Part shown: in pieces, positions 14,034 to 22,628 of the stretch
Position numbering within the stretch: the stretch's first letter is position 1
Layout of the letters: each line of letters starts with the position of its first letter
Source: Streptomyces sp. NBC_00190
GTDB taxonomy: Bacteria > Actinomycetota > Actinomycetes > Streptomycetales > Streptomycetaceae
DNA length: 64,000 bases
Reading direction: 5' to 3'
NCBI RefSeq assembly: GCF_036203305.1
Contig: NZ_CP108131.1
Span: forward strand, 496,001-560,000
Notes under the pieces: model-generated
Seen by the model: only the letters and a program-made list of their open reading frames with translations
Database searches by the model: none
Told to the model about the DNA's origin: nothing
Translations under genes and position numbers: made by a program

Positions 14034-14792
14034 TCAGCCGGCCGCCAGGATCTCCACGCCGTGCGCGGTGAGTTGGTCGAGGACCGGGTGGCCGGGGTCG
14101 GCGTCGGTGATCAGTCCGCTGATGTCCTCCCAGGGCAGGACGCGGAACCGGGAGGCGGTGCCGATCTTCTCGGACGAGGCGAGGACGTAGGTGTCCGCGG
14201 CCCGTGCGGCCAGAGCCCGCTTCATCGCGGCTTCCTCGGCGTCGCCGGTGGTCAGCCCCGCCTGTGGGTGGACGCCGGCGACGCCGAGCAGGCACAGGTC
14301 GGCGGAGACGTTCTGGGCGGCCTCGACCGCGGCCGCGCCGCAGGTGACCGCCGAGTGCTTGAAGAGGCGGCCGCCGAGGAGGAAGACCTCGGCCCGGGGG
14401 TGGTCGAGCAGTGCGGCCGCGATCGTCGGGCTGTGGGTGATCACGGTGCAGGCCAGGTCCGGCGGGAGGGCGTGGGCGACGGCGAGGGCGGTGGTGCCGC
14501 CGTCCAGGATCACGGCGCTGCCGGGCCGCACGAGCGCGGCGGCGACCGCGGCGACCTGCCGTTTGCCGTCAGGGGTGACGGTCTGCCGGGCGGCGTAGTC
14601 GGCGATGGCCGGGGACACGGGAAGGGCCCCGCCGTAGACCCGCTGGCACAGTCCGTCGGCGGCCATGTCGCGCAGGTCGCGGCGCACGCTGTCCTCGGAG
14701 ATTCCCAGGTCCGCGGCGACGTCCTTGGCGACGATCTTGCCCTCTCGGGCGAGCAGGCCCAGAAGGTGGTCACGTCTCTCGGCAGCCAGCAT
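14034..14792 (-). CDS. DeoR/GlpR family transcriptional regulator
   Basis: A 252-residue DeoR-type repressor. The N-terminal winged helix is canonical (MLAAERRDHLLGLLAREGKIVAKDVAADLGISEDSVRRDLRDM, then GLCQRVYGGAL). The C-terminal sugar-isomerase-like effector domain follows with VILDGGTTALAVAHAL, TVITHSPTIAAAL and DTYVLASSEKIG, the phosphosugar-binding layout. I chose the ATG ending at 14792 because GGAG lies 9 nt upstream; an ATG two codons earlier is too close. Divergent from the nucleoside-deoxyribosyltransferase-like and NUDIX genes, so it probably controls them in response to a phosphorylated sugar. Confidence 0.85.
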   Translation of the reverse strand: MLAAERRDHLLGLLAREGKIVAKDVAADLGISEDSVRRDLRDMAADGLCQRVYGGALPVSPAIADYAARQTVTPDGKRQVAAVAAALVRPGSAVILDGGTTALAVAHALPPDLACTVITHSPTIAAALLDHPRAEVFLLGGRLFKHSAVTCGAAAVEAAQNVSADLCLLGVAGVHPQAGLTTGDAEEAAMKRALAARAADTYVLASSEKIGTASRFRVLPWEDISGLITDADPGHPVLDQLTAHGVEILAAG

Positions 14793-14841
14793 CCGCATTC
14801 TCTCCTGTTCTTGCACGTTTCTGCGTGTACTGTAGCGCACC

Positions 14842-15225
14842 ATGACCGACAAGCCCATGCTCGTCCTCATCGCCGGCCCCTACCGCTCCGGCACCGGTGG
14901 CGACCCGCAGGCGATGGCCGCCAACCTCGCCCGCCTCGAAGCCGCAGCCTGGCCGGTGTTCGCCGCCGGCCACGTCCCCGTGATCGGGGAGTGGGTCGCC
15001 CTGCCCGTCCTGCGCTCGGCCGGCGCAGGCCCCACCGATGCCCTCGCCGACCAGGTCCTCTATCCGGCCGCCGAGCGCCTGCTCGCCCACTGCGACGCCG
15101 TACTCCGACTCCCCGGCGACTCCACAGGAGCGGATCAGGACGTCGCCACCGCCCGCCGCCGCGGCCTGCCCGTCTACCACGACATCAACGAGATCCCACG
15201 CCGCACCCCGCAGGAGACCGCGTGA
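14842..15225 (+). CDS. nucleoside 2-deoxyribosyltransferase-like (DUF4406-type) protein
   Basis: A 127-residue protein with the compact fold typical of the deoxyribosyltransferase-like superfamily: MLVLIAGPYRSGTGGDPQAM opens with the GPY motif, VFAAGHVPVIGEWVALPVL resembles the middle strand, and LLAHCDAVLRLPGDSTGADQDVATARRRGLPVYHDINEI gives the conserved acidic and Ser-x-Gly-Ala-Asp segment. These proteins act on nucleotides or nucleotide-sugars, but many are untested. Its GTGA overlap with the downstream NUDIX gene shows a two-gene operon. Divergent from the DeoR regulator. Confidence 0.7.
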   Translation: MTDKPMLVLIAGPYRSGTGGDPQAMAANLARLEAAAWPVFAAGHVPVIGEWVALPVLRSAGAGPTDALADQVLYPAAERLLAHCDAVLRLPGDSTGADQDVATARRRGLPVYHDINEIPRRTPQETA

Positions 15226-15968
15226 ACACCCGCCCCGGCATCGATACCCCCGACCATCGCGGCCGCACGGGCCTCGACCACGCCGGCCGGGACCTGGACC
15301 GCAATCCCGGCGTGGTGGTCCGCGACGTGGAGCTCACCTCCCAGGGCTGGCACGTCCTGCGCCGCACCACCTTCGACTACCGGCGCCGCGACGGACGCTG
15401 GGTCACCCAGCAGCGCGAGACCTACGACCGCGGAAACGGCGCGGTCGTCCTCCCCTACGACGCCGAACGCGGCCGCGTGCTGCTCACCCGTCAGTTCCGC
15501 TATCCGGCCTACGTCAACGACCACCCGGACGGCATGCTCATCGAGGCCGCGGCCGGGCTCCTCGACGGCGAGGACCCGCTCGCCGCCATCCGGCGCGAGA
15601 GCACCGAGGAACTCGGTGTCACGCTCGGCTCGCTCACCCACGTCCTCGACGCCTACATGAGCCCGGGCTCCGTCACCGAGCGCCTGCACTTCTACGCCGC
15701 CCCCTACACCCCGGCCGACCGGACCGGAAACGGCGGCGGACTCGAGGAGGACGGCGAGGACATCCACGTACTCGAACTGCCCTTCACCGACGCCCTCGCC
15801 ATGGTCCGCGACGGACGCATCACCGACGGCAAGACCATCCTGCTCCTGCAATGGGCTGCCCTGGACGGGCCCTTCGCCGCCACAACGGGCAGGGCGGCGG
15901 CGCGGCCGCCGACGCCACCGGTGACCCCCGATGACCTGCAGACCCCGCGAGCGGACGGTCGGCTCTAG
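15222..15968 (+). CDS. NUDIX hydrolase of the GDP-mannose/ADP-sugar pyrophosphatase type
   Basis: A 248-residue NUDIX protein. The NUDIX box is AAGLLDGEDPLAAIRRESTEELGV with REstEE intact; as in NudK and NudF, the first Gly of the consensus is replaced by Ala. The preceding AVVLPYDAERGRVLLTRQFRYPAY and following MSPGSVTERLHFYAA are typical of enzymes that split sugar-nucleotide diphosphates. A non-conserved N-terminal 30 residues and a Pro-rich tail flank the domain. The GTG at 15222 overlaps the upstream stop, so both products probably process one metabolite under DeoR control. Confidence 0.85.
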   Translation: MNTRPGIDTPDHRGRTGLDHAGRDLDRNPGVVVRDVELTSQGWHVLRRTTFDYRRRDGRWVTQQRETYDRGNGAVVLPYDAERGRVLLTRQFRYPAYVNDHPDGMLIEAAAGLLDGEDPLAAIRRESTEELGVTLGSLTHVLDAYMSPGSVTERLHFYAAPYTPADRTGNGGGLEEDGEDIHVLELPFTDALAMVRDGRITDGKTILLLQWAALDGPFAATTGRAAARPPTPPVTPDDLQTPRADGRL

Positions 15969-15978
15969 GCTCGGCACC

Positions 15979-16569
15979 ATGCATCATCCGTCCATACCCG
16001 CGCCGTTGACCGAGGCCGAGCTGGCCATGGCCGAGCACGAGCTCGGTGTGTCCTTCCCGGCCGCATACCGCGCGTATCTGCAGGAGGCGAAGCCTGCCAA
16101 GCGCGTGTTCCAACCGTGCCGAAAGGAGTGGGGCTGGGACTGGGGCGCTGACCGTGACACGCCGGCGGAGCTGCTGGCGCTGCCCTTCCCCCACCCCGAC
16201 TCCTACTTGATCGCGAACGCCGAACTGGACGCGCGCGAACCGCGACTGGAGGAATTCGCCGACGAGCAGGCCTACGCCGCCGCCTGGCAGACCTGGGACC
16301 AGGAGTACGAGGTCTTCCAGGACCACAAGACCGCAGGAGCCGTGATCCTGCAGGACAACGGCTGTGGCTTCTACACGCTGCTGGCAGTCACCGGCCCTCT
16401 CGCCGGCACAGTGTGGTGGGACGGCCGCGCCACCTGCGACCTGATCGTCCCGCTGTCTCTCGATCACGCGGGCAGCGCCCGCCCGGCCACGTTCAGCGAG
16501 TGGCTTCGCCACGGTTCCTGGGAATTGCTGCCCCCGGGCTGGGGTCAGTCCCCACGCTCCGCCCCGTAG
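15979..16569 (+). CDS. SMI1/KNR4 (SUKH) domain protein
   Basis: About 196 residues starting ATG 15979. The SUKH signature is at the N-terminus: LTEAELAMAEHELGVSFPAAYRAYLQEA, followed by WGWDWG and a C-terminal GCGFYTLLAVTGPLAGTVWWDGRATC, the Trp-rich strand that normally ends the fold. SUKH proteins often serve as immunity proteins against contact-dependent or polymorphic toxins, but many are free-standing with unknown partners. No toxin gene is adjacent here. It starts 10 nt after the NUDIX stop, so it may share that transcript. A strong terminator follows at 16625. Confidence 0.8.
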   Translation: MHHPSIPAPLTEAELAMAEHELGVSFPAAYRAYLQEAKPAKRVFQPCRKEWGWDWGADRDTPAELLALPFPHPDSYLIANAELDAREPRLEEFADEQAYAAAWQTWDQEYEVFQDHKTAGAVILQDNGCGFYTLLAVTGPLAGTVWWDGRATCDLIVPLSLDHAGSARPATFSEWLRHGSWELLPPGWGQSPRSAP

Positions 16570-16624
16570 GCCCACTCTTTCGACATCATCTCGGACAGCG
16601 CTGTCGGCGCGATCGCGACCGAGC

Positions 16625-16655
16625 CCCGGCCCGGCACGCGATGTGCCGGGCCGGG
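16625..16655. terminator. strong 13-bp bidirectional hairpin terminator
   Basis: CCCGGCCCGGCAC and GTGCCGGGCCGGG form a perfect 13-bp stem around a GCGAT loop. It separates the SUKH gene and the ricin-lectin gene, which end on either side of it, so it can stop transcription from both directions. Confidence 0.75.
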
Positions 16656-16662
16656 CCCTCGT

Positions 16663-17130
16663 TCAGAAGTCCCAGCTCTGGCTCCGCGCGCCGTTGCAGC
16701 TCCAGCTCACCAGGAGCTGGCCGTTCTCAGGCCGGCCGCCCAGGATGTCGAGGCACTTCCCGTTCACCCGGTTTCGGATCTCGCTGCCGTTGCGGAACCA
16801 CTTCTGGTGGAGACCGCCGTTGCAGTCCCACATGGCCACCGAGCCCTGGTCACCCAGATGGGGACCGTAGATCTCCAGGCACTTGCCGTTCATGCTGGAG
16901 CGGATCTGCTCACCGTCCCAGCGCCACTGCTGGTTGGTGTTGCCGGTGCAGTCCCACGTCACGGTGGAGGAGCCGTTCTCCTGGTGGAACATGAAGATGT
17001 CGACGCACCTTCCGTTCAGGTTGGACTTGAGCAGCGGCGCCGCGGCGAAAGCGGGCGCGCCCGTCAAAGCAGCGCCGGCCAGCAGCCCGGTGGCCGCCGC
17101 CAGCAGCATCAGTCGTCGGACAGACCTCAT
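16663..17130 (-). CDS. secreted ricin-B-type (beta-trefoil) lectin protein
   Basis: A 155-residue protein with a clear signal peptide (RRLMLLAAATGLLAGAALTGAPAFAAA). The rest is a single beta-trefoil with three repeats, each with a Cys and a Gln-x-Trp-type ending: NGRCVDIF..NQQW, NGKCLEIY..HQKW and NGKCLDIL..SQSW. These lectin modules bind galactose- or xylan-like sugars, but this one stands alone without a catalytic domain, so it is probably a secreted carbohydrate-binding protein. Starts ATG 17128-17130. The 148-nt gap to the next gene contains both divergent promoters; I see no clear -10/-35 pairs. Confidence 0.9.
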   Translation of the reverse strand: MRSVRRLMLLAAATGLLAGAALTGAPAFAAAPLLKSNLNGRCVDIFMFHQENGSSTVTWDCTGNTNQQWRWDGEQIRSSMNGKCLEIYGPHLGDQGSVAMWDCNGGLHQKWFRNGSEIRNRVNGKCLDILGGRPENGQLLVSWSCNGARSQSWDF

Positions 17131-17278
17131 GGTGTCTCCTTCGTATCGCCCTTGCGCGGTTGCGCTGGCCCATCTCTAGCCGCCGGTTGATGTCCGGCGC
17201 CGGAACGGGGATTCCGGACATCAAAAGCTGGACAAACACCACCCATCACGACTGCGGAAAGGCGCAGAGAGGAAGGCA

Positions 17279-20200
17279 ATGCCACGCCCCGAACGCCCGC
17301 TCGACCTGGACACCGGTCCGCTGACACGGTTCGCGGCCGACCTTCGGAAGCTGCGCGAGGCGGCGGGACGGCCGCCATATCGGGCACTGGCCAAGAAGGC
17401 GCACTATTCGTCCACGACGCTGTCGGACGCAGCGGGCGGGTACAGGTTTCCGAGCCTTGGCGTCACGCTCGCGTATGTCGAGGCGTGTCAGGGTGACCAC
17501 CGCGAATGGGAAACCCGATGGCATGCGGTCGCCGCCGAGATCGCCGCGAGCGCACACGGCGATGAGCCCGGGGAAACCAGCCGGCAGAGCACACCGTACG
17601 CGGGGCTGTCGGCGTTCCAGCCGGAAGACGCCGACCGCTTCTTCGGGCGCGAGCGGCTGACCGACGAGGTGCTCGCGAAGGTGCGTGACCACCGGTTCCT
17701 GGCGGTCTTCGGGCCGTCCGGAGTGGGGAAGTCCTCGTTGTTGCGTGCGGGGCTCGTCGCCCGCGCGCGGGCATCGGAGTGGCCGGTGATGCTGTTCACA
17801 CCGGGTCCGCACCCCGTGGAGGAGTGCGCGATCCAGCTCGCCGCGGCAACGGGAGAGGCTCCCGGCGCGCTGGTGACCGAGCTGATGGACGATCCCGTGG
17901 CGCTGCACCTGCGGATCCGGCAAGCCGTGATCGACCGCACACCGGACGTCGACACGCTGATCGTTGTCGACCAGTTCGAGGAGGTCTTCACCCTCTGCAG
18001 GGACCGGGACGAACGAGACGCGTTCATCGGCATGCTGATCGCGGCCAGCACGGCGGCGACCAGCCGGACCCGGGTGGTACTCGGCGTGCGCGCCGACTTC
18101 TACGGCCACTGCGTCCAGGACCCCCGGCTGGTCGGGGCGATGCGCGACGCGCAGATCGCGGTCGGTCCGATGAGCAGCCAGGAGCTGCGCGAGGCCATCA
18201 CCCGACCGGCCGTGCTCGCCGACTGCACCGTGACCGGCCCGCTGCTGGCGGCCGTGGTCGCGGACGCGACCGGCCAGCCGGGTGCGTTGCCACTGGTCTC
18301 GCACGCGATGGCCGAGACCTGGCGCCGCCGCAGCGGCAGCCGCCTGACCCTGGACGGGTATCTGGCGGCCGGCGGCATCCAGCACGCGCTCGCACACACC
18401 GCCGAGGCCGCCTACCAGGCGCTGTCGCCGGTGCAGCAGGACCTCGCCAGATCGCTGTTCCTCCGGCTGACCGCGCTGGGCGACGGTACTGAGGACACCA
18501 GGCGCCGGATCACCAGGGAGGAGCTGGACCCGAACCCCGACACCGCCTACGTGCTCGAATCCCTCGCCCGGCAACGTCTGGTGACGCTGGACCAGGGGTG
18601 CGTCGAGATCACCCACGAGGCGGTCATCCGGTGCTGGCCGAGGCTGCGCGCCTGGCTGACCGAGGACCGGGACCGGCTGATCCTGCACCGGCAGCTCACC
18701 GACGCGACCGCCGATTGGGAGGCGCAGGACCGCGACCCGCACGCCTTGTACCGGGGTGCCCGCCTGGCCGCGGCGCTGGACCTGACCGCCGCGGAAGGCA
18801 GCCGGCTGACCTCCAAGGAACGGCGCTTCCTCGATGCGAGTCAGGAAGCGCAGGCCGGCGAGATGGCGGCGGTCAGGCGACGGGCGGTCCGCCTGCGGCA
18901 GCTGGTCACACTGCTCACCGTGCTGGTGGTCATTGCAGCGACCGCGGGCGGGCTGGCCATCGACTCGCGGGACTCGGCCATCCAGCAGCGCAACGTGGCC
19001 CTCGGGCGGAAGGCCGCCGCGGACGCGGCCGAGGTGCGGCAGCAAAACCCCTCGCTCGCGGCGCAGCTGAACCTGGCCGCGTACCGGCTGGCAGCCACCG
19101 GCGACGTCCGCGACCAGCTCATGAGCACGTTCGCGACGCCGTACACGAGTCGGCTCACCGGCCACACCTCCGACGTGGTCTCGGTCTCCGTCGCCCCGAA
19201 GGGCACGGTCCTGGCCACCGCGAGCTGGGACCGCACGGTCCGGCTGTGGGACATCGGGGACGCCCACCACCCAGTGCAGTTGGCCGTCCTGAACCAGTCG
19301 GAGCGGCTGAGGTCGGTGGCGTTCGGTGAGGGCGGCCGGATCCTGGCCACGGCGAGCGACCGATCGGTGCGGCTGTGGGACGTGGCGAACCCGCGTGCGC
19401 CCGTCGAGCTGAGCACTTTGCCGGACCAGCCGTCCGCCCCGTCGTGGGTGGCGTACCGGCCGGGCGGCGTCATCGCCACCGGCCACACCGACGGCGCGGT
19501 ACGGCTGTGGAACGTGAACGATCCCCACCACCCGCGGCTGCTGGCCACCCTGCCGGGCCACACCGGCACGGTCACCTCGGTGACGTTCAGCCCGGACGGC
19601 CGCACGCTGGCTACGACCGGCGACACCACCGCCAGGCTGTGGAATGTCATCGATACCGCCCATCCGGTCCTCCTCGACGTCCTGCGCGGGCACACCGACA
19701 CGGTGACCTCGGCCGCCTTCAGCCCTGACGGCGGGACCGTGGCGACCGGGAGCTGGGATCGCACCGCACGGGTGTGGGACATCGGCAGCAGCCCGCGGAC
19801 GCAGCCGCCGGCCGTCCTGCTCGGCCATCCCGCGATCGTCTGGTCGGTGGCATTCAGTCCGGACGGCAGCACGCTCGTCTCGGTAGGCGGGTCCACCCAG
19901 TTCTGGGATGTCGCCGCCCCGGCAAACCCGAAGCGGGTCAGTACGCTTGAGGGCGGGTTCTACCAAGCCGCGTTCACCCCGGACGGCCGCGTGCTCGCCA
20001 ACTCCGACCGGCTCCTGGACGTGCGGGACCTATCGCTCGCGACCCATGACGACGTGGTCACGTCCCTGGCGTTCGGCCCCGGCGGCCACCTGCTCGCCAG
20101 CGCCAGCTGGGACGGCACCGCACGCCTGTGGCAGGTCACCGGCGGCCGGGCCCTGTGGCCGCTGTCGGTCCTGCACGGACACACCAAGTTCGTCCGGTCC

Positions 20201-21055
20201 GTGGCGTTCAGCCCGGACGGGCGAACCCTCGTCACCGCCAGCGAGGACACCACCGTCCGCGTCTGGGACGTGACCGATCCACGCAGGCCGCACCTGGCAT
20301 CGGTCCTCTCCCCCGGCGCCGGCGAAGTCGGCGGCGCCGGCTTCGGCCCGGACGGCCGCCTGCTGGCCGTCTGGGCACAAGGTACGGCCGGACTGTGGGA
20401 CCTGACCGATCCCGGCAGTCCCCGGAAACTGAGCCGGATCGCCGAAGACGGGCCGGACGTCACGATGGCCTCGTTCCGGCCGGACGGCCGCACGCTGGTG
20501 ACGAGCACCGGCGAGTCCGGTTCGCTGCGGTTCTGGGACATCAGCGATCCGCGCAGCCCCAGGGAACTGCCGTCCCCGTTCCGATCCGACCCTCTGACCG
20601 GCGGCGTATTCAGCCCCGACAACCGGAGACTGGCCGCCTTCCACCGAAAGGACAGGACGGTCTGGCTGATTGACGCCGACGACATCGACCGCCTGGCGAA
20701 GGTGACGCAGCTACCGGCGTCCGGCTCCCTGCTCTACACGTTGGTCTTCGACGCGGACGGCCGCCGTCTGGCCGCCGGCGCCGCGGACAGCAAGGCCCTG
20801 CTGTGGGACGTGAGCGGTGCGGCGACTCCCGCTGTCCTCACCGGCCACTCGAACCCCGTACCGGCCGTGGCGTTCAGCCCGGACGGCACGTCCCTGGCCA
20901 CCGGCGGAAACGACTTCACGATCCGGCTTTGGGACACCGGCCTGGACAGGGTCGCCGCACGCGTCTGCGACAGCGCGTACCCCCGGATCACCAGAGCGCA
21001 ATGGGCGCAGTACTTCCCGGCGGTCGACTTCAACCCACCCTGCCCCGCCACATGA
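17279..21055 (+). CDS. nSTAND1 NTPase with WD40 propellers, 1258 aa
   Basis: A very large signalling-type ATPase. Residues 1-100 form a helix-turn-helix-like module (FAADLRKLREAAGRPPYRALAKKAHYSSTTLSDAAGG). The nSTAND1 NTPase starts at PYAGLSAFQPEDADRFFGRE; Walker A is GPSGVGKSS (145-153) and Walker B is LIVVDQFEEVF near residue 223. A single transmembrane helix (about 541-560, LVTLLTVLVVIAATAGG) separates it from a C-terminal array of about a dozen WD40 repeats with VAFSPDGRTLAT / RLWD motifs. The propeller would be extracellular, with the ATPase inside. The architecture is widespread in Streptomyces; roles suggested include sensing and anti-phage defence, none shown for this protein. GC content is uniform and there is no frameshift. 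Confidence 0.9.
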   Translation: MPRPERPLDLDTGPLTRFAADLRKLREAAGRPPYRALAKKAHYSSTTLSDAAGGYRFPSLGVTLAYVEACQGDHREWETRWHAVAAEIAASAHGDEPGETSRQSTPYAGLSAFQPEDADRFFGRERLTDEVLAKVRDHRFLAVFGPSGVGKSSLLRAGLVARARASEWPVMLFTPGPHPVEECAIQLAAATGEAPGALVTELMDDPVALHLRIRQAVIDRTPDVDTLIVVDQFEEVFTLCRDRDERDAFIGMLIAASTAATSRTRVVLGVRADFYGHCVQDPRLVGAMRDAQIAVGPMSSQELREAITRPAVLADCTVTGPLLAAVVADATGQPGALPLVSHAMAETWRRRSGSRLTLDGYLAAGGIQHALAHTAEAAYQALSPVQQDLARSLFLRLTALGDGTEDTRRRITREELDPNPDTAYVLESLARQRLVTLDQGCVEITHEAVIRCWPRLRAWLTEDRDRLILHRQLTDATADWEAQDRDPHALYRGARLAAALDLTAAEGSRLTSKERRFLDASQEAQAGEMAAVRRRAVRLRQLVTLLTVLVVIAATAGGLAIDSRDSAIQQRNVALGRKAAADAAEVRQQNPSLAAQLNLAAYRLAATGDVRDQLMSTFATPYTSRLTGHTSDVVSVSVAPKGTVLATASWDRTVRLWDIGDAHHPVQLAVLNQSERLRSVAFGEGGRILATASDRSVRLWDVANPRAPVELSTLPDQPSAPSWVAYRPGGVIATGHTDGAVRLWNVNDPHHPRLLATLPGHTGTVTSVTFSPDGRTLATTGDTTARLWNVIDTAHPVLLDVLRGHTDTVTSAAFSPDGGTVATGSWDRTARVWDIGSSPRTQPPAVLLGHPAIVWSVAFSPDGSTLVSVGGSTQFWDVAAPANPKRVSTLEGGFYQAAFTPDGRVLANSDRLLDVRDLSLATHDDVVTSLAFGPGGHLLASASWDGTARLWQVTGGRALWPLSVLHGHTKFVRSVAFSPDGRTLVTASEDTTVRVWDVTDPRRPHLASVLSPGAGEVGGAGFGPDGRLLAVWAQGTAGLWDLTDPGSPRKLSRIAEDGPDVTMASFRPDGRTLVTSTGESGSLRFWDISDPRSPRELPSPFRSDPLTGGVFSPDNRRLAAFHRKDRTVWLIDADDIDRLAKVTQLPASGSLLYTLVFDADGRRLAAGAADSKALLWDVSGAATPAVLTGHSNPVPAVAFSPDGTSLATGGNDFTIRLWDTGLDRVAARVCDSAYPRITRAQWAQYFPAVDFNPPCPAT

Positions 21056-21234
21056 CGTCCGCCACCACCCGTCCCGAACTCCCGCCAGTGGACGGGCGTG
21101 CGGACGCATTCATTTGAAGCCTAAACGACATTTATTGCATGTTTTTGCAACCTGAGGGTCGAGGAACGCATCCAAAGAGGAGGACCCACCCGTTCTGCCC
21201 GCCCAGGGCAGCCGCACTGTTCGGAGCGAAGTTC

Positions 21235-22329
21235 GTGCACGAGTACCCGCAGTCGCAGCAGCCCAGGCGATCCCGCAAGAAGGTGTGGATCGGCTCCGCA
21301 GTGGCCGTGGCCCTGCTCGCCGGCGCCGGCTCCGGGTTGATCTACTGGACGACGGACTGGTTCGACGGGAACGGCGAGTCCGTCGGCTACGGGAAGCCCG
21401 CTGCCGGAGCGGACAAGGACAAGAACAAGGAGACCGGGGGCGGGAAGCAGGCCTCCGCGCCGAGCGCGGACCCGGACGTGTCCCTCCCCACCGGTCCGTT
21501 CACCGACTTCAAGCAGACGGTCAAGCTGGAGGACGGCACCCGCATATCCAAGGCCCGGGTGAAGGGCGCCAAGTCCGGCTTCGACGGCAGCGTCTGGGTG
21601 TGGACGCCCAAGGAGTACGACCGCCCCGAGTACGCGAAGAGCGCCTTCCCGGTCATGATCGCGCTGCCCGGAGGCAACGGGAACGCCGACAACTACTGGG
21701 CGACCATGCCGAAGCTGGGCCTCCAGACGGCCGTCGCCGAGGGCGCCGCAGCCGGCAAGAGCCTCCCGTTCATCCTGGTCATGCCGCTCCTCAACCCGGA
21801 CAGCAAGTACTACTACGACGGCTCCGACATCCCCGGTCAGGCCAAGATGGGCACCTGGATCGGCGAGGACGTACCCGACCTCGCCCGGGCCAACTTCCGT
21901 ACGTACAAGTCCCGCGACGGCTGGGCCTTCATGGGCAACTCCTCCGGCGCCTTCGTCGGCCTCAAGCAGCTTCTGCAGAAGCCGGACCGCTTCCGGGCCG
22001 TCATCGCCAACGGCGGCGAGATCGTCCCGGACTCCCCGCTCTGGAAGGGCCACCAGGCGGAAATGGACGCTAACAACCCCGAGAAGCTCGCCCCGAAGCT
22101 GATCAACGGCAAGGGCCCCGAGGTGGACGTCCTCTTCCAATACGGCACCAAGGAGGGCGGCCGCGACCGGATGGAGAAGTTCCAGCAGCAGTTCGGCAAG
22201 GGCCCGATCAAGGTCACGATCCACGAGATACAGGGCGGCGACCACAACGGCTGGGACTACGTCCGAGGCATGAAGGAAGGCCCCCTGGAACAGCTCAGCA
22301 AGCTGATGAAGGGCCCGAAGCCGCAGTAG
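21235..22329 (+). CDS. membrane-anchored esterase (esterase D / antigen-85-like)
   Basis: About 364 residues. VWIGSAVAVALLAGAGSGLIY near the start is a signal anchor, followed by a flexible charged linker. The hydrolase part has AFPVMIALPGGNGNADNYW, the nucleophile motif FMGNSSGAFVGLK (G-x-S-x-G as GNSSG), and a probable catalytic His near GGDHNGWDYV, the order seen in esterase D family enzymes. It likely cleaves an ester outside the membrane. I chose GTG 21235, which has GGAG 9 nt upstream and gives a clean anchor; an earlier start at 21139 would add a non-conserved peptide. A hairpin terminator follows at 22421. Confidence 0.8.
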   Translation: MHEYPQSQQPRRSRKKVWIGSAVAVALLAGAGSGLIYWTTDWFDGNGESVGYGKPAAGADKDKNKETGGGKQASAPSADPDVSLPTGPFTDFKQTVKLEDGTRISKARVKGAKSGFDGSVWVWTPKEYDRPEYAKSAFPVMIALPGGNGNADNYWATMPKLGLQTAVAEGAAAGKSLPFILVMPLLNPDSKYYYDGSDIPGQAKMGTWIGEDVPDLARANFRTYKSRDGWAFMGNSSGAFVGLKQLLQKPDRFRAVIANGGEIVPDSPLWKGHQAEMDANNPEKLAPKLINGKGPEVDVLFQYGTKEGGRDRMEKFQQQFGKGPIKVTIHEIQGGDHNGWDYVRGMKEGPLEQLSKLMKGPKPQ

Positions 22330-22420
22330 GTGCAGGTAGACGGCCCCGGCACGCCCCGCGTCGCAGGGCCCCACCTCGGGAAGCCCCGATGCGAACCCAA
22401 GTTGCTCTTGGTCGTGTTCC

Positions 22421-22447
22421 GGCTCCGTGGTATCCGGTCACGGAGCC
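22421..22447 (+). terminator. 9-bp hairpin after the esterase gene
   Basis: GGCTCCGTG and CACGGAGCC enclose a 9-nt loop, followed by an A-rich stretch (tcaaaaa). It lies about 90 nt after the esterase stop and is a plausible factor-independent terminator. Confidence 0.5.
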
Positions 22448-22529
22448 CGCTCAAAAACCCGTTTGGCGGACCACGGCGACCGCTGTTACGTTTCCGCAGG
22501 CCGTGCGAGAGAACGAGGAGGTGGTACCC

Positions 22530-22583
22530 GTGAACGCAGTATCGACATGGGTGCTCTCCTCCGGGGTCACGGTCGGGCGATAG
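22530..22583 (+). CDS. leader-like 17-codon mini-ORF
   Basis: GTG AAC GCA ... CGA TAG encodes 17 residues (VNAVSTWVLSSGVTVGR) behind a strong GAGGAGG ribosome site. It ends 45 nt before the ATG of the hydrolase gene. Its good ribosome site and short length suggest a regulatory leader peptide or a translated element for attenuation. The sequence is not homopolymeric for any amino acid, so a classical amino-acid attenuator is not indicated. No gene other than this lies in 22330-22628. Confidence 0.45.
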   Translation: MNAVSTWVLSSGVTVGR

Positions 22584-22628
22584 GTCGTCCGGGAGCGCCG
22601 TTCAACAGCACTCCCGAAAGGCACGACC

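Noticed and set aside
17246..19966. 906-codon open frame on the minus strand
   Set aside because: It is the complement of the WD40/NTPase gene; its translation is repetitive, rich in Pro, Arg and Gly, with no domain, and it covers a gene with clear motifs.
19140..20960. Repeated DNA units that might suggest a repeat array
   Set aside because: These are WD40 repeats encoding SPDGRTLAT-type motifs; they are not identical and lack spacers, so not a CRISPR.
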